Source of the DNA: an uncultured Halomicronema sp. | GTDB taxonomy: Bacteria > Cyanobacteriota > Cyanobacteriia > Phormidesmidales > Phormidesmidaceae | Direction: 5' to 3' | Assembly: GCA_937899725.1 (NCBI GenBank) | Contig: CALCCA010000063.1 | Span: 1-64,000 of the forward strand | Length of the DNA: 64,000 nt | Notes under the pieces: generated by a model | Seen by the model: the letters and a program-made list of their open reading frames with translations, nothing else | What the model was told of the DNA's origin: nothing | The model's database searches: none | Shown here: in pieces, positions 1-9,400 of the stretch | Layout: every line of letters starts with the position of its first letter | Numbering within the stretch: the first letter of the stretch is position 1 | Program-made: the position numbers and the translations under genes

Positions 1-9
1 GGGACTTCA

Positions 10-484
10 TCACGAATGCTGTATTAAGGGCATCCTCAAATTGAATTGGTATAAGTTGGCATTGCTAAAAACAAAGCCGAATTCAAGGTCAATCGATCCG
101 GCATCCCCTTCAAACAGTCCTAGTTCAGGAAATATTGGCCCAAAGCTCGTAAAATCGACCCCTTGATCAATGGGAGCAATAGAAGAAACCTGAAAACCCT
201 CGAAAAAGTCAACGCTCACATTAGCATCATCAGAGGAAATATCAAAAGCATCGACACCCGGCAATCCGTTAAAGCTAAATGTCCAGGCAAGCAGTTCACT
301 CTCGTCAACCAATCTGTCTTCGATGCTCGCTTCATCCGTCTCAAACATGCCAGTGACGATGCCGCCTGCGCCACCATAGCCAGTAAAAAAAATCAAACTT
401 AATCGTTGCTGCTTCGGCAGCAGGCGCGATTGCCATTCCTGTTACAACTGTCCCGCCCATCAATGCAAGTATTTTGGTATTCAT
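10..484 (-). pseudogene. Secreted protein with a frameshift in an A8 run
   Basis: An ATG at 484-482 opens a signal peptide (MNTKILALMGG..., ending in APAAEAA). This frame is lost at a homopolymer of eight A on the plus strand (385-392). With seven A the signal peptide joins the downstream frame to give a protein of about 157 residues that continues FDFFTGYGGAGGIVTGMFE and is rich in Gly, Asp and Phe. The mature part resembles cyanobacterial PEP-CTERM-type secreted proteins in style, but no PEP-CTERM tail is visible: it ends LRMPLIQHS. It could be a true pseudogene, a phase-variable gene or a sequencing error. The function is unknown. Confidence 0.6.
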
Positions 485-1066
485 TATCTTGAATTACTGT
501 TTACAACATTAGCGAGGCTCCTGTACTGAGAGCATGATCTCCAAGCTAGCCAAGCACTTGAAGGCCAATCGCATCACAGAAAACGGAACCACCGCTGTGT
601 GGAAATCTATGGTGATATCCACGTAGAGGCAACCGAATTAGTAGTGATCTTTACTACGGCTTTAAAATTCATGCGGACAGATAAAATTACTGATATTTCG
701 ATGTTTTATAGAATACAAATAACGGTAAAAAGCTTCGGAACCCAGCGAATTTTCTGTCTCGCATGATGTGCTTGATGACGCTTCGCCCTATTGCTTTGTA
801 TAGACAAATTTCCGTGTTTTCATATCAAAAATAGTTGTATTTTTAGTGGTTAAAAATGGATTAAGAGGATCGAGATTTGTCCTGCCGATTGCTTTGGCTT
901 TGTTCTTTTGGTGGGCGATCGCGATTTTGAATGGTCGGCGATTAGTCTCGCCCGATTTCCCCACTGTCTCATCGACCCATAAAGGCTTCAGGGCTCGATG
1001 ATTCAGAGCTTTTAGATTGATTGAGTTACCGCCAATGCCGCCAGGTCAACTCACCACTTGGGCGTG

Positions 1067-1205
1067 GCTGAATCGAAGTATGGATCTATCCGAGTCACCG
1101 GTGATCTCGCCCCCTGAATCCCCCTTTCTTGAATGCCCAGAGGGCTATATTCTGGGGGACTTTGAGAAATCCGGTGCCCCCAGAATTGGCTAATTCTGTG
1201 GGGGT
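1067..1205. repeat. Dispersed repeat, copy A (inverted copy at 20760-20893)
   Basis: The segment starts GGCTGAATCGAAGTATGG, passes through ATCTCGCCCCCT, and ends in CTGGGGGACTTTGAGAAATCC followed by a CCCCCAGAATTGG block. The reverse complement of 20760-20893 has the same blocks in the same order with scattered mismatches. A shorter, more diverged relative lies at about 2388-2443. The C-rich and G-rich blocks can pair into a hairpin. No transposase is attached, so it may be a MITE-like or palindromic intergenic repeat. Confidence 0.6.
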
Positions 1206-1223
1206 TTTGGACTATCTTGTTTG

Positions 1224-1276
1224 ACGGCCATCCTGGCCGTTCAAGGCGGCTGAGCCATGCGGTTCAGCCGCCTTGA
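1224..1276. other. Two adjacent perfect stem-loops
   Basis: ACGGCCA and TGGCCGT (1224-1240) form a tight hairpin with a 3-base loop. TCAAGGCGGCTGA (1241-1253) pairs perfectly with TCAGCCGCCTTGA (1264-1276). A third small dyad, AGGCT/AGCCT, follows near 1297-1309. No T-run follows, so a simple intrinsic terminator is not supported. It may be a structured RNA or a repeat remnant. Confidence 0.45.
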
Positions 1277-1584
1277 CCCCGACGGGTGAGGGCGGCAGGC
1301 TGGAAGCCTACCCGACAGGTGGTCTACAGGACTGTAGCCAACCGAAAAGCGCCACCACCAATGGTTATCAAGGAGGTTCCAAGCTAAGCAGCATAAGCTT
1401 TTTGGGCAACCCCTACAGGATTAGCAGAATTGGGGGCCGAAGGGCTGGATTGAACTCAGTGCTTGCAACCCCTTCAAATGCCAGGTGACGACCGGTTAAG
1501 TTACGAATTTGGTAACCGTGGCGGGAGACCGATCGCGCTGTGACACATTAAATGAGCCTATTAAGCTCAACAGGTTGTGAGGAT

Positions 1585-2334
1585 ATGAAACCCGTAAAAC
1601 GCCCTTTTCCCCAACGCTTCGTCGCGGCAGTGCTGGCCTCAGCTGCCCTCACTGCAGGACTGGTGGTGATGATGCCAGGATTCACCCCTTTGGCAGTAGC
1701 GCAGGAGGCGACCCTACGCACTCTGACCGTCACTGGCCAAGGACAAGAATCAGTGCAAACCACCAAGGCGCTAGTGGTGCTGGGGGTTGAGCAACAAGGT
1801 CGCGATGCCACTACAGTGCAGGAAGCCATTGCCCAGCGATCGACAGCAGTGGTGGAGCTGCTGCGATCGCGCCAAGTCGACCAGCTCGAAACCACGGGGG
1901 TGCGGCTCAATCCTCAATACAACTACGACAATGGCCAGGCTGAAATTATTGGCTACAGCGGCAGCAACACCGTCAGCTTTGAAATGCCGACAGAAGCTGT
2001 CGGGACCCTGCTGGATGACGCAGTGAATGCTGGGGCCAATGAAATTATCAGCCTTAGCTTTATCGCCGAGGATGACGCGATCGCGGCGGCTCGGCAACAG
2101 GCACTGCGCGACGCCACGGCTGATGCCCAAGCGCAAGCGAATACGGTGCTGAGTGCGCTCGACCTGGGACCGCAAGAAATTATCAGCATTCAAATCAACG
2201 GCGCATCCGCCCCGATTCCGATTAATTTGCCGCAACGGGCGGAGTTTTCGGTGGCTCAGGCGGATGTCTCTACCCCGGTGATCGGCGGCGAACAGACGGT
2301 GCAGGCCACCGTGACCCTACAAATCCGGTATTAA
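1585..2334 (+). CDS. SIMPL-domain (DUF541) periplasmic protein
   Basis: The protein has about 249 residues and an N-terminal signal peptide: a basic start (MKPVKRPFPQR), a hydrophobic AAVLASAALTAGLVVMM stretch and an AVAQEA cleavage region. The mature part starts RTLTVTGQGQESVQTTKA and carries the alternating strand/helix pattern of the SIMPL/DUF541 family, with a helix containing AARQQALRDATADAQAQA and a closing TVQATVTLQIRY strand. The family is secreted or periplasmic and its biochemical role is poorly defined. I chose the ATG at 1585 because GAGG lies just upstream and the signal peptide then starts normally; an ATG 33 bases earlier is also in frame. Confidence 0.85.
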   Translation: MKPVKRPFPQRFVAAVLASAALTAGLVVMMPGFTPLAVAQEATLRTLTVTGQGQESVQTTKALVVLGVEQQGRDATTVQEAIAQRSTAVVELLRSRQVDQLETTGVRLNPQYNYDNGQAEIIGYSGSNTVSFEMPTEAVGTLLDDAVNAGANEIISLSFIAEDDAIAAARQQALRDATADAQAQANTVLSALDLGPQEIISIQINGASAPIPINLPQRAEFSVAQADVSTPVIGGEQTVQATVTLQIRY

Positions 2335-2522
2335 CCCGGTGCTCAGAGAGATGAGTGATTGCGAGCCTGTGCTGGCTGTCTTGCACCCGGTCTCATCTCC
2401 CTTTCTGCCGGACTTAACGGGTTTTAAGCCACAATTCTGGAGGATGCCAAATCATCAGAACCCCCAGGATTGTGGCCGACAGGGGACAATCACCCCAGGA
2501 TCAAACCGTAGTGGAAAAGCAG

Positions 2523-3032
2523 TCAGGCGGCTTTCAGTTCATAGTTCCGCTGAGCTTCTAGCTTGCGAGGATGAGGCATCCCTGTCTCAGCGTAGTACTT
2601 CAACTCTTCCACAGCATTTTTGAGAATGCCGCCCATCTGCAGGCGCATTATTGGCCCCATCACTAAATTGAATACGGGCAGAATCGATACCTCCAGACAC
2701 ATCTCAACCTTGGCACTGTGGTTGTCAAGGGGGGTGATCTGCCAGGCATTGCTCATCTGTTTGATAAAGAAGGGCATCTTGTCGCCTTGAGCGGTGTAAG
2801 CCAGGCTGCGATTCCCGGCGTCATAACGAGTGACGGTTTCTTTAAACGGGCCGAGATCCGTTTCACAAACTCGACCCGAAATGGGGGCGTGATGGGGAGC
2901 GCCAGCACTCTTGCTTTCTTCAGAGAAATGTACAGCGCTGATCCAGTCAGAGACTTGCCCGTATTGAGATCCGACAATTTCCCAGACTTTATCAGCAGAT
3001 GCGTTGATGGTGACTTGTTGTTTAATTTGCAT
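2523..3032 (-). CDS. SRPBCC (START-like) family protein
   Basis: The 169-residue protein begins MQIKQQVTINASADKVWEIV, the typical first strand and helix of the SRPBCC/polyketide-cyclase-like fold. It continues through TDLGPFKETVTRYDAGNRSLAYT, a lipid-pocket-style middle, to a long C-terminal helix (GGILKNAVEELKYYAE). The family binds small hydrophobic ligands, and the ligand cannot be told here. It is the last of four minus-strand genes (MerR, tautomerase, MAPEG, SRPBCC), all compatible with handling of reactive or hydrophobic compounds. Confidence 0.8.
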   Translation of the reverse strand: MQIKQQVTINASADKVWEIVGSQYGQVSDWISAVHFSEESKSAGAPHHAPISGRVCETDLGPFKETVTRYDAGNRSLAYTAQGDKMPFFIKQMSNAWQITPLDNHSAKVEMCLEVSILPVFNLVMGPIMRLQMGGILKNAVEELKYYAETGMPHPRKLEAQRNYELKAA

Positions 3033-3100
3033 GGTGTTGCCTCGTCAATGATAATGAACAACCGTTTTCGCGAGAAAACAAAGCTATTCGTGGGGCTTGT

Positions 3101-3505
3101 TTAGCCAGTGGTCAAACCGAAAACAAAGCTGCCAATGGCGATAAAGAAACCGATTCCCCAAGCAAAACTGCGGAACGGGGTAATACCGGCTATATAAAAG
3201 ACAAAATGCAGCGCGCGCATGGCGCAGAAGGCGATCGCTGCATATCGCGTCCAAGGGTTTGAGATATTCGTAGCGACAGAAATCAGCACAAGAGGGGTAA
3301 ATAGGGAGAGGCCCTCAACATGGTTGCGGACATTGCGCGTCAGGCGACCTGACAGTGCTGTCGCTCCCTTGAAATTGTGATCTTGTTCCCGGTTCGATAA
3401 GGCATATTGAGCCCCGCCCGCCAGATCGAGCTGGATTTGCTGGGCAAAGATGGCTAACCATAGGATTGTGGTTACGCCCAACAAAGCCCAAAGTTCGACA
3501 GTCAT
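3101..3505 (-). CDS. MAPEG family membrane protein
   Basis: The 134-residue protein has four hydrophobic segments, at about residues 5-22, 65-82, 87-105 and 112-131. Its loop contains the family-like SGRLTRNVRNHVEGLSLFTPL segment, where the Arg-Asn-x-x-Glu pattern is the MAPEG hallmark. MAPEG proteins are membrane-associated enzymes of eicosanoid and glutathione metabolism in eukaryotes; bacterial members are often glutathione transferase-like. It lies about 70 bases upstream of the SRPBCC gene on the same strand. Confidence 0.85.
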   Translation of the reverse strand: MTVELWALLGVTTILWLAIFAQQIQLDLAGGAQYALSNREQDHNFKGATALSGRLTRNVRNHVEGLSLFTPLVLISVATNISNPWTRYAAIAFCAMRALHFVFYIAGITPFRSFAWGIGFFIAIGSFVFGLTTG

Positions 3506-3726
3506 AATAGTCTCCTTAGAAACGTCAATTCAGGAGCATCCCACTTTTGTAAAAGCATTGTAAGAGTCGTCCGAAACCCTGATGCTGCCGTCCAGCATTT
3601 TGGGATATCTGAAAAAGTGGAATGCTCTCCGTCAATTCATGCCGATACGGAAGGAATAGAGGGCAGATAACTGTGTTTTACGACCCTCTAAAATCAGACT
3701 TGATTAATCAGCATTGGGGAAAATAT

Positions 3727-3924
3727 CTACCCAAAAACTTGCCCGCCGATGGCATAGCCTCCTTCAGCGGTTTCTTGAATTTGCACCCCAATAAACTGTT
3801 TGATATCGCCCTTGCCCGATTCTTGGGCTACGTCATTCAGGGCAGTCGTAAAGCGATCGACAATCTTGGCTTTTTCGTCTTTGGTCCAAGCCCCTTGGGG
3901 CACAGTCAATTTGATCGTTGGCAT
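3727..3924 (-). CDS. 4-oxalocrotonate tautomerase-like protein
   Basis: The start at 3924 gives a 65-residue protein beginning MPTIKLTVPQGAWTKDEK. After Met removal it would expose Pro1, the catalytic base of the tautomerase superfamily, and 65 residues is a normal length. GGAG lies upstream at good spacing, which supports this start over a longer in-frame one at 4029 that would bury the proline. The helix KAKIVDRFTTALNDVAQESG and the strand IGVQIQE follow the family pattern. It sits downstream of the MerR regulator and may share its regulation. Confidence 0.85.
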   Translation of the reverse strand: MPTIKLTVPQGAWTKDEKAKIVDRFTTALNDVAQESGKGDIKQFIGVQIQETAEGGYAIGGQVFG

Positions 3925-4065
3925 GGTCGTAATCTCCAAATTGTGGATAGAGGTCAGGGTCAACAAACTCTGGACAGCAAGCTCTGTGACCGATCGCTGC
4001 AGCGATTTGTCTGAGGCTGATGCTGTCATCAGTGGGTGGGTAAACGTCAGCGGCTGCCCGCAGAA

Positions 4066-4905
4066 TTAGCGAGGCACGGCCACCACCGGAAACTGAATTT
4101 CCACCACCATTTCTGATTCGTGGCCGGCTTTGGGGGGGACGATAAACACCTCCCGCCCCGGCCCCTGGAATTTGTATTGATGCGTTTCGGCCCAGGTGCC
4201 AATCGCGCCATAGGCATGGGGCCCTTTTTCGGGGCCGCCAAAGCGGACGGCAGTGACAGCAGTTTTGACTGGGGGAAGTTCGCAGACCGTCATGGGTAAA
4301 CCTCGGGACAAGGGCACCGTGATCTCAAGAGCCTGGTTGAGTACGAAGCCAAACTCCAGATCCCATTCTTGGTCTTCGAACAGCTCGCTGTGAATGACAC
4401 AGACAAAGCGCCCTAAGGCTTTAGCGGGAACCCGCTGGGGGACTAACCGACTCATTTCTGAGATGGTGGCTAATCCATCGGCTAGACCGTGGCAGATATG
4501 CCGCTGAGCCAAGAAGTATTGAGCGGGTAGGCTTTTCAACACGACATCTTCGTCTTGAAAGTCGCCTTTACGCTCTAGCAACTGCAGCCGCGACTCCACA
4601 GCCCGAAGGCGGACTGCTTCTGACTCAAGGGTTTGCTCAATCTGGGCTTTTTTCAGCGCCAGCATGCCCCGAATTTCTTCGGGAGAGACCGCATCGGCCA
4701 TCAGGTGTTTAACCTGATCGAGTGAGAACCCCAAGTCTTTGAGGGCAAGAATGCGGTTGAGTTGTGCTAGCTGCTGAACGCTGTAGTAACGGTAGCCAGT
4801 CTCCCCATCGCTACGGATAGGGGTAAACAAGCCGATTTCGTCGTAGTAGCGCAGCAGGCTAGCGGGCACCTGGGCGATTTTGGAGAACTCACCAATCCGA
4901 AACAT
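4066..4905 (-). CDS. MerR-family regulator with GyrI-like effector domain
   Basis: The 279-residue protein starts with a MerR winged helix (MFRIGEFSKIAQVPASLLRYYDEIGL, then TGYRYY). A dimerisation coiled coil follows at about residues 75-118. The C-terminal domain, about residues 125-279, resembles the GyrI/BmrR-like small-molecule-binding domain. That architecture belongs to BmrR-type activators of multidrug and detoxification genes. Its own upstream region holds a long-spacer promoter with a central dyad, so autoregulation is likely. Tautomerase, MAPEG and SRPBCC genes follow on the same strand and are the natural candidate targets. Confidence 0.9.
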   Translation of the reverse strand: MFRIGEFSKIAQVPASLLRYYDEIGLFTPIRSDGETGYRYYSVQQLAQLNRILALKDLGFSLDQVKHLMADAVSPEEIRGMLALKKAQIEQTLESEAVRLRAVESRLQLLERKGDFQDEDVVLKSLPAQYFLAQRHICHGLADGLATISEMSRLVPQRVPAKALGRFVCVIHSELFEDQEWDLEFGFVLNQALEITVPLSRGLPMTVCELPPVKTAVTAVRFGGPEKGPHAYGAIGTWAETHQYKFQGPGREVFIVPPKAGHESEMVVEIQFPVVAVPR

Positions 4906-4932
4906 TCTGATGCCCTCTCGGCTGTTGTCCGC

Positions 4933-4963
4933 AGTCTAGAGTTTCAAGTTACTTGAAGGTCAA
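4933..4963 (-). promoter_or_regulatory. MerR-type promoter with 19-bp spacer and dyad operator
   Basis: Read on the minus strand, -35 TTGACC (4963-4958) and -10 TAGACT (4938-4933) are separated by exactly 19 bases. The spacer contains the dyad TTCAAGT-A-ACTTGAA (4957-4943). This overlong spacer with a palindrome between the hexamers is the hallmark of promoters twisted into activity by MerR-family activators. It sits about 30 bases upstream of the MerR gene start. Confidence 0.8.
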
Positions 4964-5152
4964 GGGCTAATGGAAAAAAGTGCGATCGCGGGCCAGCGAT
5001 GAAGGGGGCGATCGCTAGCAGTCGTGACGAAGTGAAGCTTTAAGTAGGGGGGCTAGGAGCGATCGCCCTGCACATTGACTGTCAAAGTCGCGACAACGGC
5101 ACGGCTCTTCATCGAACGACTAAAATTAATGCACCGTTGCTTTGGATGTTCT

Positions 5153-5728
5153 ATGGCGATCGCAGTTCAGCGCTTTACCTTAGACGAATATCTCGCCTAT
5201 GACGATGGCTGTGACGGGCGCTACGAGTTGGTGAATGGGGAACTGCGGCCGATGAGTTTGGGCACCGGACGCCAGGTCGCCATCATCAAACGATTGGAGC
5301 GCATTTTTGATGATGAGATTGAGTGTCTGCAACAACCCTGGATTGCCCTATCGGGAACAGTGGGGCTGCAATCACCTTGGGGTGAAGCCTGGGATACGGT
5401 GCGGATTCCAGACTTGACAGTGCTAACGCTAGAACAATGGGAAACGTTGCAAACACGGGAAGCCGTGATCCGTCTGAATGAGCCGCCGCCATTGTTAGTC
5501 GTGGAGGTGGTCAGCGAGTCTACCAAAAGCACAGACTATCGGGCAAAGCGAGCAGAGTATAGCGTGCTAGATATTCTAGAGTATTGGATCGCTGATCCGC
5601 TCAAGGAGATGATGACGGTGTGTACGCTGCTGGAGGGGTGGTATGAGGTCGCAGATTACACCCGCGACAGTGAAGTCGAATCACCCACGTTTTCAGACTT
5701 GAAACTCACAGCTAAAGATATTCTGTGA
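5153..5728 (+). CDS. Uma2 family (DUF820) endonuclease-like protein
   Basis: The 191-residue protein has the Uma2 pattern: TLDEYLAYDD and GRYELVNGELRPM at the N terminus, RIPDLTVL in the middle, then LLVVEVVSEST, DYRAKRAEY and ILEYWIADP. The Asp of PDL, the Glu of VEVV and the following Lys match the PD-(D/E)XK-like core assigned to this family. Cyanobacteria carry many copies of unknown role. The ATG at 5153 was chosen because the conserved domain begins there. A PIN/antitoxin pair follows on the same strand. Confidence 0.85.
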   Translation: MAIAVQRFTLDEYLAYDDGCDGRYELVNGELRPMSLGTGRQVAIIKRLERIFDDEIECLQQPWIALSGTVGLQSPWGEAWDTVRIPDLTVLTLEQWETLQTREAVIRLNEPPPLLVVEVVSESTKSTDYRAKRAEYSVLDILEYWIADPLKEMMTVCTLLEGWYEVADYTRDSEVESPTFSDLKLTAKDIL

Positions 5729-5747
5729 ACACGTTGTCAGGAATGTT

Positions 5748-5978
5748 ATGAACCAAGTGACTGTCAAGCAGGTGCAGCAACATTTGCTAGAGCTCCTAGA
5801 GAATCTAAATCCGGGTGAAGGGGTACAGATCGTCGCCGGAGAGCAGGTGATTGGTCGGCTCGTAGCTGAACCTGGAGCCATCCGCCAATCACGAAAACCG
5901 GGCAGTGCAATTGGTTCGCTCATCATCCTGGAGGAGGATGACGAGCACCTGCAAGATTTTGCCGACTATATGCCATGA
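5748..5978 (+). CDS. Type II antitoxin (Phd/YefM- or VapB-like)
   Basis: The 76-residue protein begins MNQVTVKQVQQHLLELLENLNPGEGVQIV, then reads GEQVIGRLVAEPG, like the small Phd/VapB-type antitoxins of cyanobacteria in which a short strand-helix-strand DNA-binding fold is followed by a flexible toxin-binding tail. Its stop overlaps the start of the PIN-domain gene by four bases, so the two are translationally coupled. Confidence 0.75.
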   Translation: MNQVTVKQVQQHLLELLENLNPGEGVQIVAGEQVIGRLVAEPGAIRQSRKPGSAIGSLIILEEDDEHLQDFADYMP

Positions 5979-6361
5979 GATTCTTGCTGGACACCCATGC
6001 TTTTCTATGGTTTGTACTGGACTCACCGAAACTGAGCCAAGCTGCGTCGCAGTTAATCCAAAATCCGGCCTACGATATTTTGATTAGTCCAGCTTCTTAT
6101 TGGGAAATCGCGATTAAGGTTAGCCTCGGCAAATATCAAATTCCTGAAGCGTTTCAAAGCTGGATGGAACACCAAATCACCATGAACAGTTTTAACGTAC
6201 TGCCGATCGCGGTTGCCCACGCATCCATGGTTTCAACGTTGCCTTTTCATCATCGCGATCCTTTCGACCGGCTTTTGTGTGCCCAAGCTTTAGTGGAGAA
6301 AATCCCCATTATCAGCACCGATGGTGTCTTCGATCGCTACGGTGTCGAACGCCAATGGTGA
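5975..6361 (+). CDS. PIN-domain toxin (VapC-like)
   Basis: The 128-residue protein has the PIN acidic core: Asp6 in LLDTHAF, Glu44 in SYWEIAIK, Asp95/Asp98 in HRDPFDRLL and Asp116 in STDGVF. The wording DTHAFLWF and HRDPFDR is typical of the cyanobacterial VapC/PilT-N subgroup. Such proteins are Mg-dependent ribonucleases neutralised by the antitoxin encoded just upstream. The four-base overlap shows they form one operon. Confidence 0.85.
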   Translation: MRFLLDTHAFLWFVLDSPKLSQAASQLIQNPAYDILISPASYWEIAIKVSLGKYQIPEAFQSWMEHQITMNSFNVLPIAVAHASMVSTLPFHHRDPFDRLLCAQALVEKIPIISTDGVFDRYGVERQW

Positions 6362-6473
6362 ACTGTTGATTGGTTGGCGTGTGGGTCGAAAATTGCTGTA
6401 GCTCAAGCGGAAGTGAGAGCGCCATGACTGCACTAGAACGGTCTGCTGATATGGCTATTAGTTTAGCGTTTAC

Positions 6474-9400
6474 TCAGGAGAGGGTAGATGAGCCAAACTC
6501 ATCTGCTGCTGAGCTTTCCGAGGAGCGATCCACTGCACCCAACGCAATCATTGACGCCCGCTGCGCTTCCGTTAGACCCCGAACTCTGCTTATGTCAGTA
6601 CCTTCATAAGGACGAGGAACTTGTAAAATCGCTGAGCAACTCCAAGTTGAAATGTCCCACAGCCGAATTTTTCCATCGTTACTACTGCTGGCAAGAGTTT
6701 GCCCCTCAGGCTGAAAAGCTAGTGATCGCACCCAGTTACTATGGTCACGAAGAGTTTGTACACAAGTGAGCTTGAGAATATCCCATAAACGAATCGTCAT
6801 ATCTTCACTACCGCTAGCCAAAAAACGTCCACAAGGACTAAAAGTTACAGACCAAACCCTATCACCATGCCCTGCCAAAACATGGAGGCATTGATAGCTA
6901 TGAGTATCCCACAAACGAACTATCGAATCTCTACCACCAGTCGCTATAAAACGTCCACATGGACTGAAATTCACGGAATCGATTCCGCTAACGTGCATTG
7001 TTGGAATATGTGTATAACGCCTATCTTTAACATTCCAAATATGGATTTCATGGCCACTACCGCTACCAACGAAAAAATTTCCACAGGGACTGAATACTAA
7101 TGACCAAATACTGTTTCTTTGCCGACTTCTATCTAGGAGATAATTGTACTGATTATTCTCAAAATTCCAGAGTTTGATTTCATCGTGATCTCCAATAGCT
7201 ATTGTCTTGTTGTCAGGACTAAAGGCAACTTGAAAGATTTGGCCAGTGCTGCTTTCATCACGGTAGCAACATTTTTTCTGTTGGACATTCCATATCCTGA
7301 CACTGCCATCTGAACTTCCGCTAGCCAGAAATTTTCCATCAGAACTTATGGCAACTGTTCGAATCCATCCAACTTGTCCGCTAAACTCATGGCAACATTT
7401 TCTCTGTTGAACATCCCACATTCTGGCAATACCATCTTCACTTCCACTGAAAAGGTAGTTCCCATCAGGACTAAAAACAACAGATAAAACTCTATTGGTA
7501 TAGCCTGAAAATGTGTTGACACATTGCCTTTGATTGAGATCCCAAATCCGAACTGTATTGTCAGTGCTTCCACTAGCGAGCCTTTTTTGATCTGGGCTAA
7601 ACGCTATTGCTGAAATCACTTTAGTATGACCCGTGAATATATACTGACATCTACCTTCTTGAATACTCCAAACCCGAATCTTTTTATCCCAACCTCCACT
7701 TGCCACTAAATTGCTGTCAGGACTGAAGGCTACCGAATATAAACTATCAGTATGGTCCTCAAATACGTAGAGACATCTTTCCTTCCAAATATCCCATATT
7801 CTTACTGTGTTATCATTAGCACCACTAGCTAAAAAATATCCATTTGGGCTGAAGGTCACTGAATTTACTCGTTGTGTATGCCCTGAAAAAGTATAAATGC
7901 ACTGCTTTTGTTGAATATCCCACACACGCACAGTATCATCTCCGCCACCACTCGCGAACATATATCCACAAGGACTAAAAGCTAGTGATCGAACCTCTCT
8001 AGCATGTCCTGAGAATTCATAGATACGGCATCGTTTTTGAATATCCCAAAGCTCAATTTTCTTGCTTCCAAGGCTTGCGCAAATTAGATAACGATTATCT
8101 GGACTAATGTCTACTGATCCTACCCAATCATCATATTCTGCTAAAATATCACACGAGTACTTTCCCTGAACATTCCAAAGTCTAACGGATTTATCCCTGC
8201 TAGCACTCGCCAAAAAATCGTTGTTATGGCTAAAGGCAACTGAGAGAATCCAGTTTGTATGTCCTTGAAGAGTCGCAAAGTGCTGACTGTCTTTGGTCTT
8301 CCACAACTGTATTTCGCTGTTACTATCACCAACTGCTAGCAGTTCTCCGTTGCCATTAAAAGCAATCGCGTTAATGTTGCCAAAGGTCTGTGTTAGGCAG
8401 GGTTTCACAAAAAGGACATCTTTTAAGTTGATAGCATCTAATTTTTTATTCCTAAGATAAACTTGCCGAAGAGTGAGGCCAGAGAAATCAATGCAATCAA
8501 CTTTAACCTGTCTTTGACATAGAAGATTGAGAATGCTTCCAGGGGCATAACCATTCAGCAATGTTGAGTTTTTTCGAATAGCTTCTAAAGACCTGAAAAC
8601 TTTATCATCCAGTTCATTGAAGTACGTTGTTATGGGTTTTAATATAAGCCTTACTTGAGTTTCGCGTATGTAGTCCTTGGCGGTGGCTTTAATCAGAGCA
8701 TGGGTGTGAAATAAATCAAAGTGAAAAGTTCCCAACTCTTGACCAACCTGTTCAACGAATCGATCTGTAACGAATTCCATAATCACGTTTTGCAGGGTGA
8801 ACTGCTTGCCGACTGTCTCAATCAGGTAGCGATCACTCAGTCCCCTCAATGCACTCCGCACTTCTCGCTTCGTCACCGGCGGCAACAGATCTTCCATCAA
8901 CTCATCCAGCTCCACCGGTTCACGGTTAATCGCCAGCCAAAACAAGATAGACCGCTCCAAAGGTGCCAGTCGATTCAGGTGTTGGTCGAGCAGAGTGCGG
9001 ACATCCTCAACGGCGGCCCCTTCCTCTTCTAAAAAGTCATCGACATCGCCCAAAAACTCCCGCTGAATGGCCGTTGCGACGAGATGGAGGGCCTGGGGAT
9101 TGCCGCTATAGCGATCAATCAGTTTCTGGCTCTGGCCTGCCGTATCCTTCAGGTCGAGCCCTTTAGTCTTCAGGATTTCGCGTCCGGCGGCGTCGTCGAT
9201 GCCGGTGACCGACCACAACCGCACCGGCAAGCGATCGCCCGCCATCGGCGCTAGTTCACGGGGACATTCTCGACTGGTGAGCAACAGACAGCTTTGATGC
9301 TCCGTACTGCCAATGTGCTGAATCAGTTCGCCATAGCCCTCATAGCCATCGCGGAACTGCCCGGTCGATTCTGCCTGCAAAATCGATTCCAGGTTATCCA

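Larger units (their letters stand above)
485..1584. other. Long intergenic region with repeats and hairpins
   Basis: I see no convincing gene in this 1.1 kb. It holds one copy of a dispersed repeat (about 1067-1205) and a cluster of stem-loops (1224-1309). The only open frame over 60 codons (1273-1488, plus) runs through the hairpins, has no ribosome-binding site and resembles no family I know. The first 500 bases are moderately AT-rich and featureless by eye. Confidence 0.5.

Noticed and set aside
1273-1488. Open frame of 71 codons in the intergenic region
   Set aside because: It runs through stem-loops, has no ribosome-binding site and resembles no protein family.
4980-5065. Repeated GCGATCGC sites as regulatory elements
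   Set aside because: This octamer is the genome-wide HIP1 signature of many cyanobacteria and occurs all over the window, inside and outside genes.
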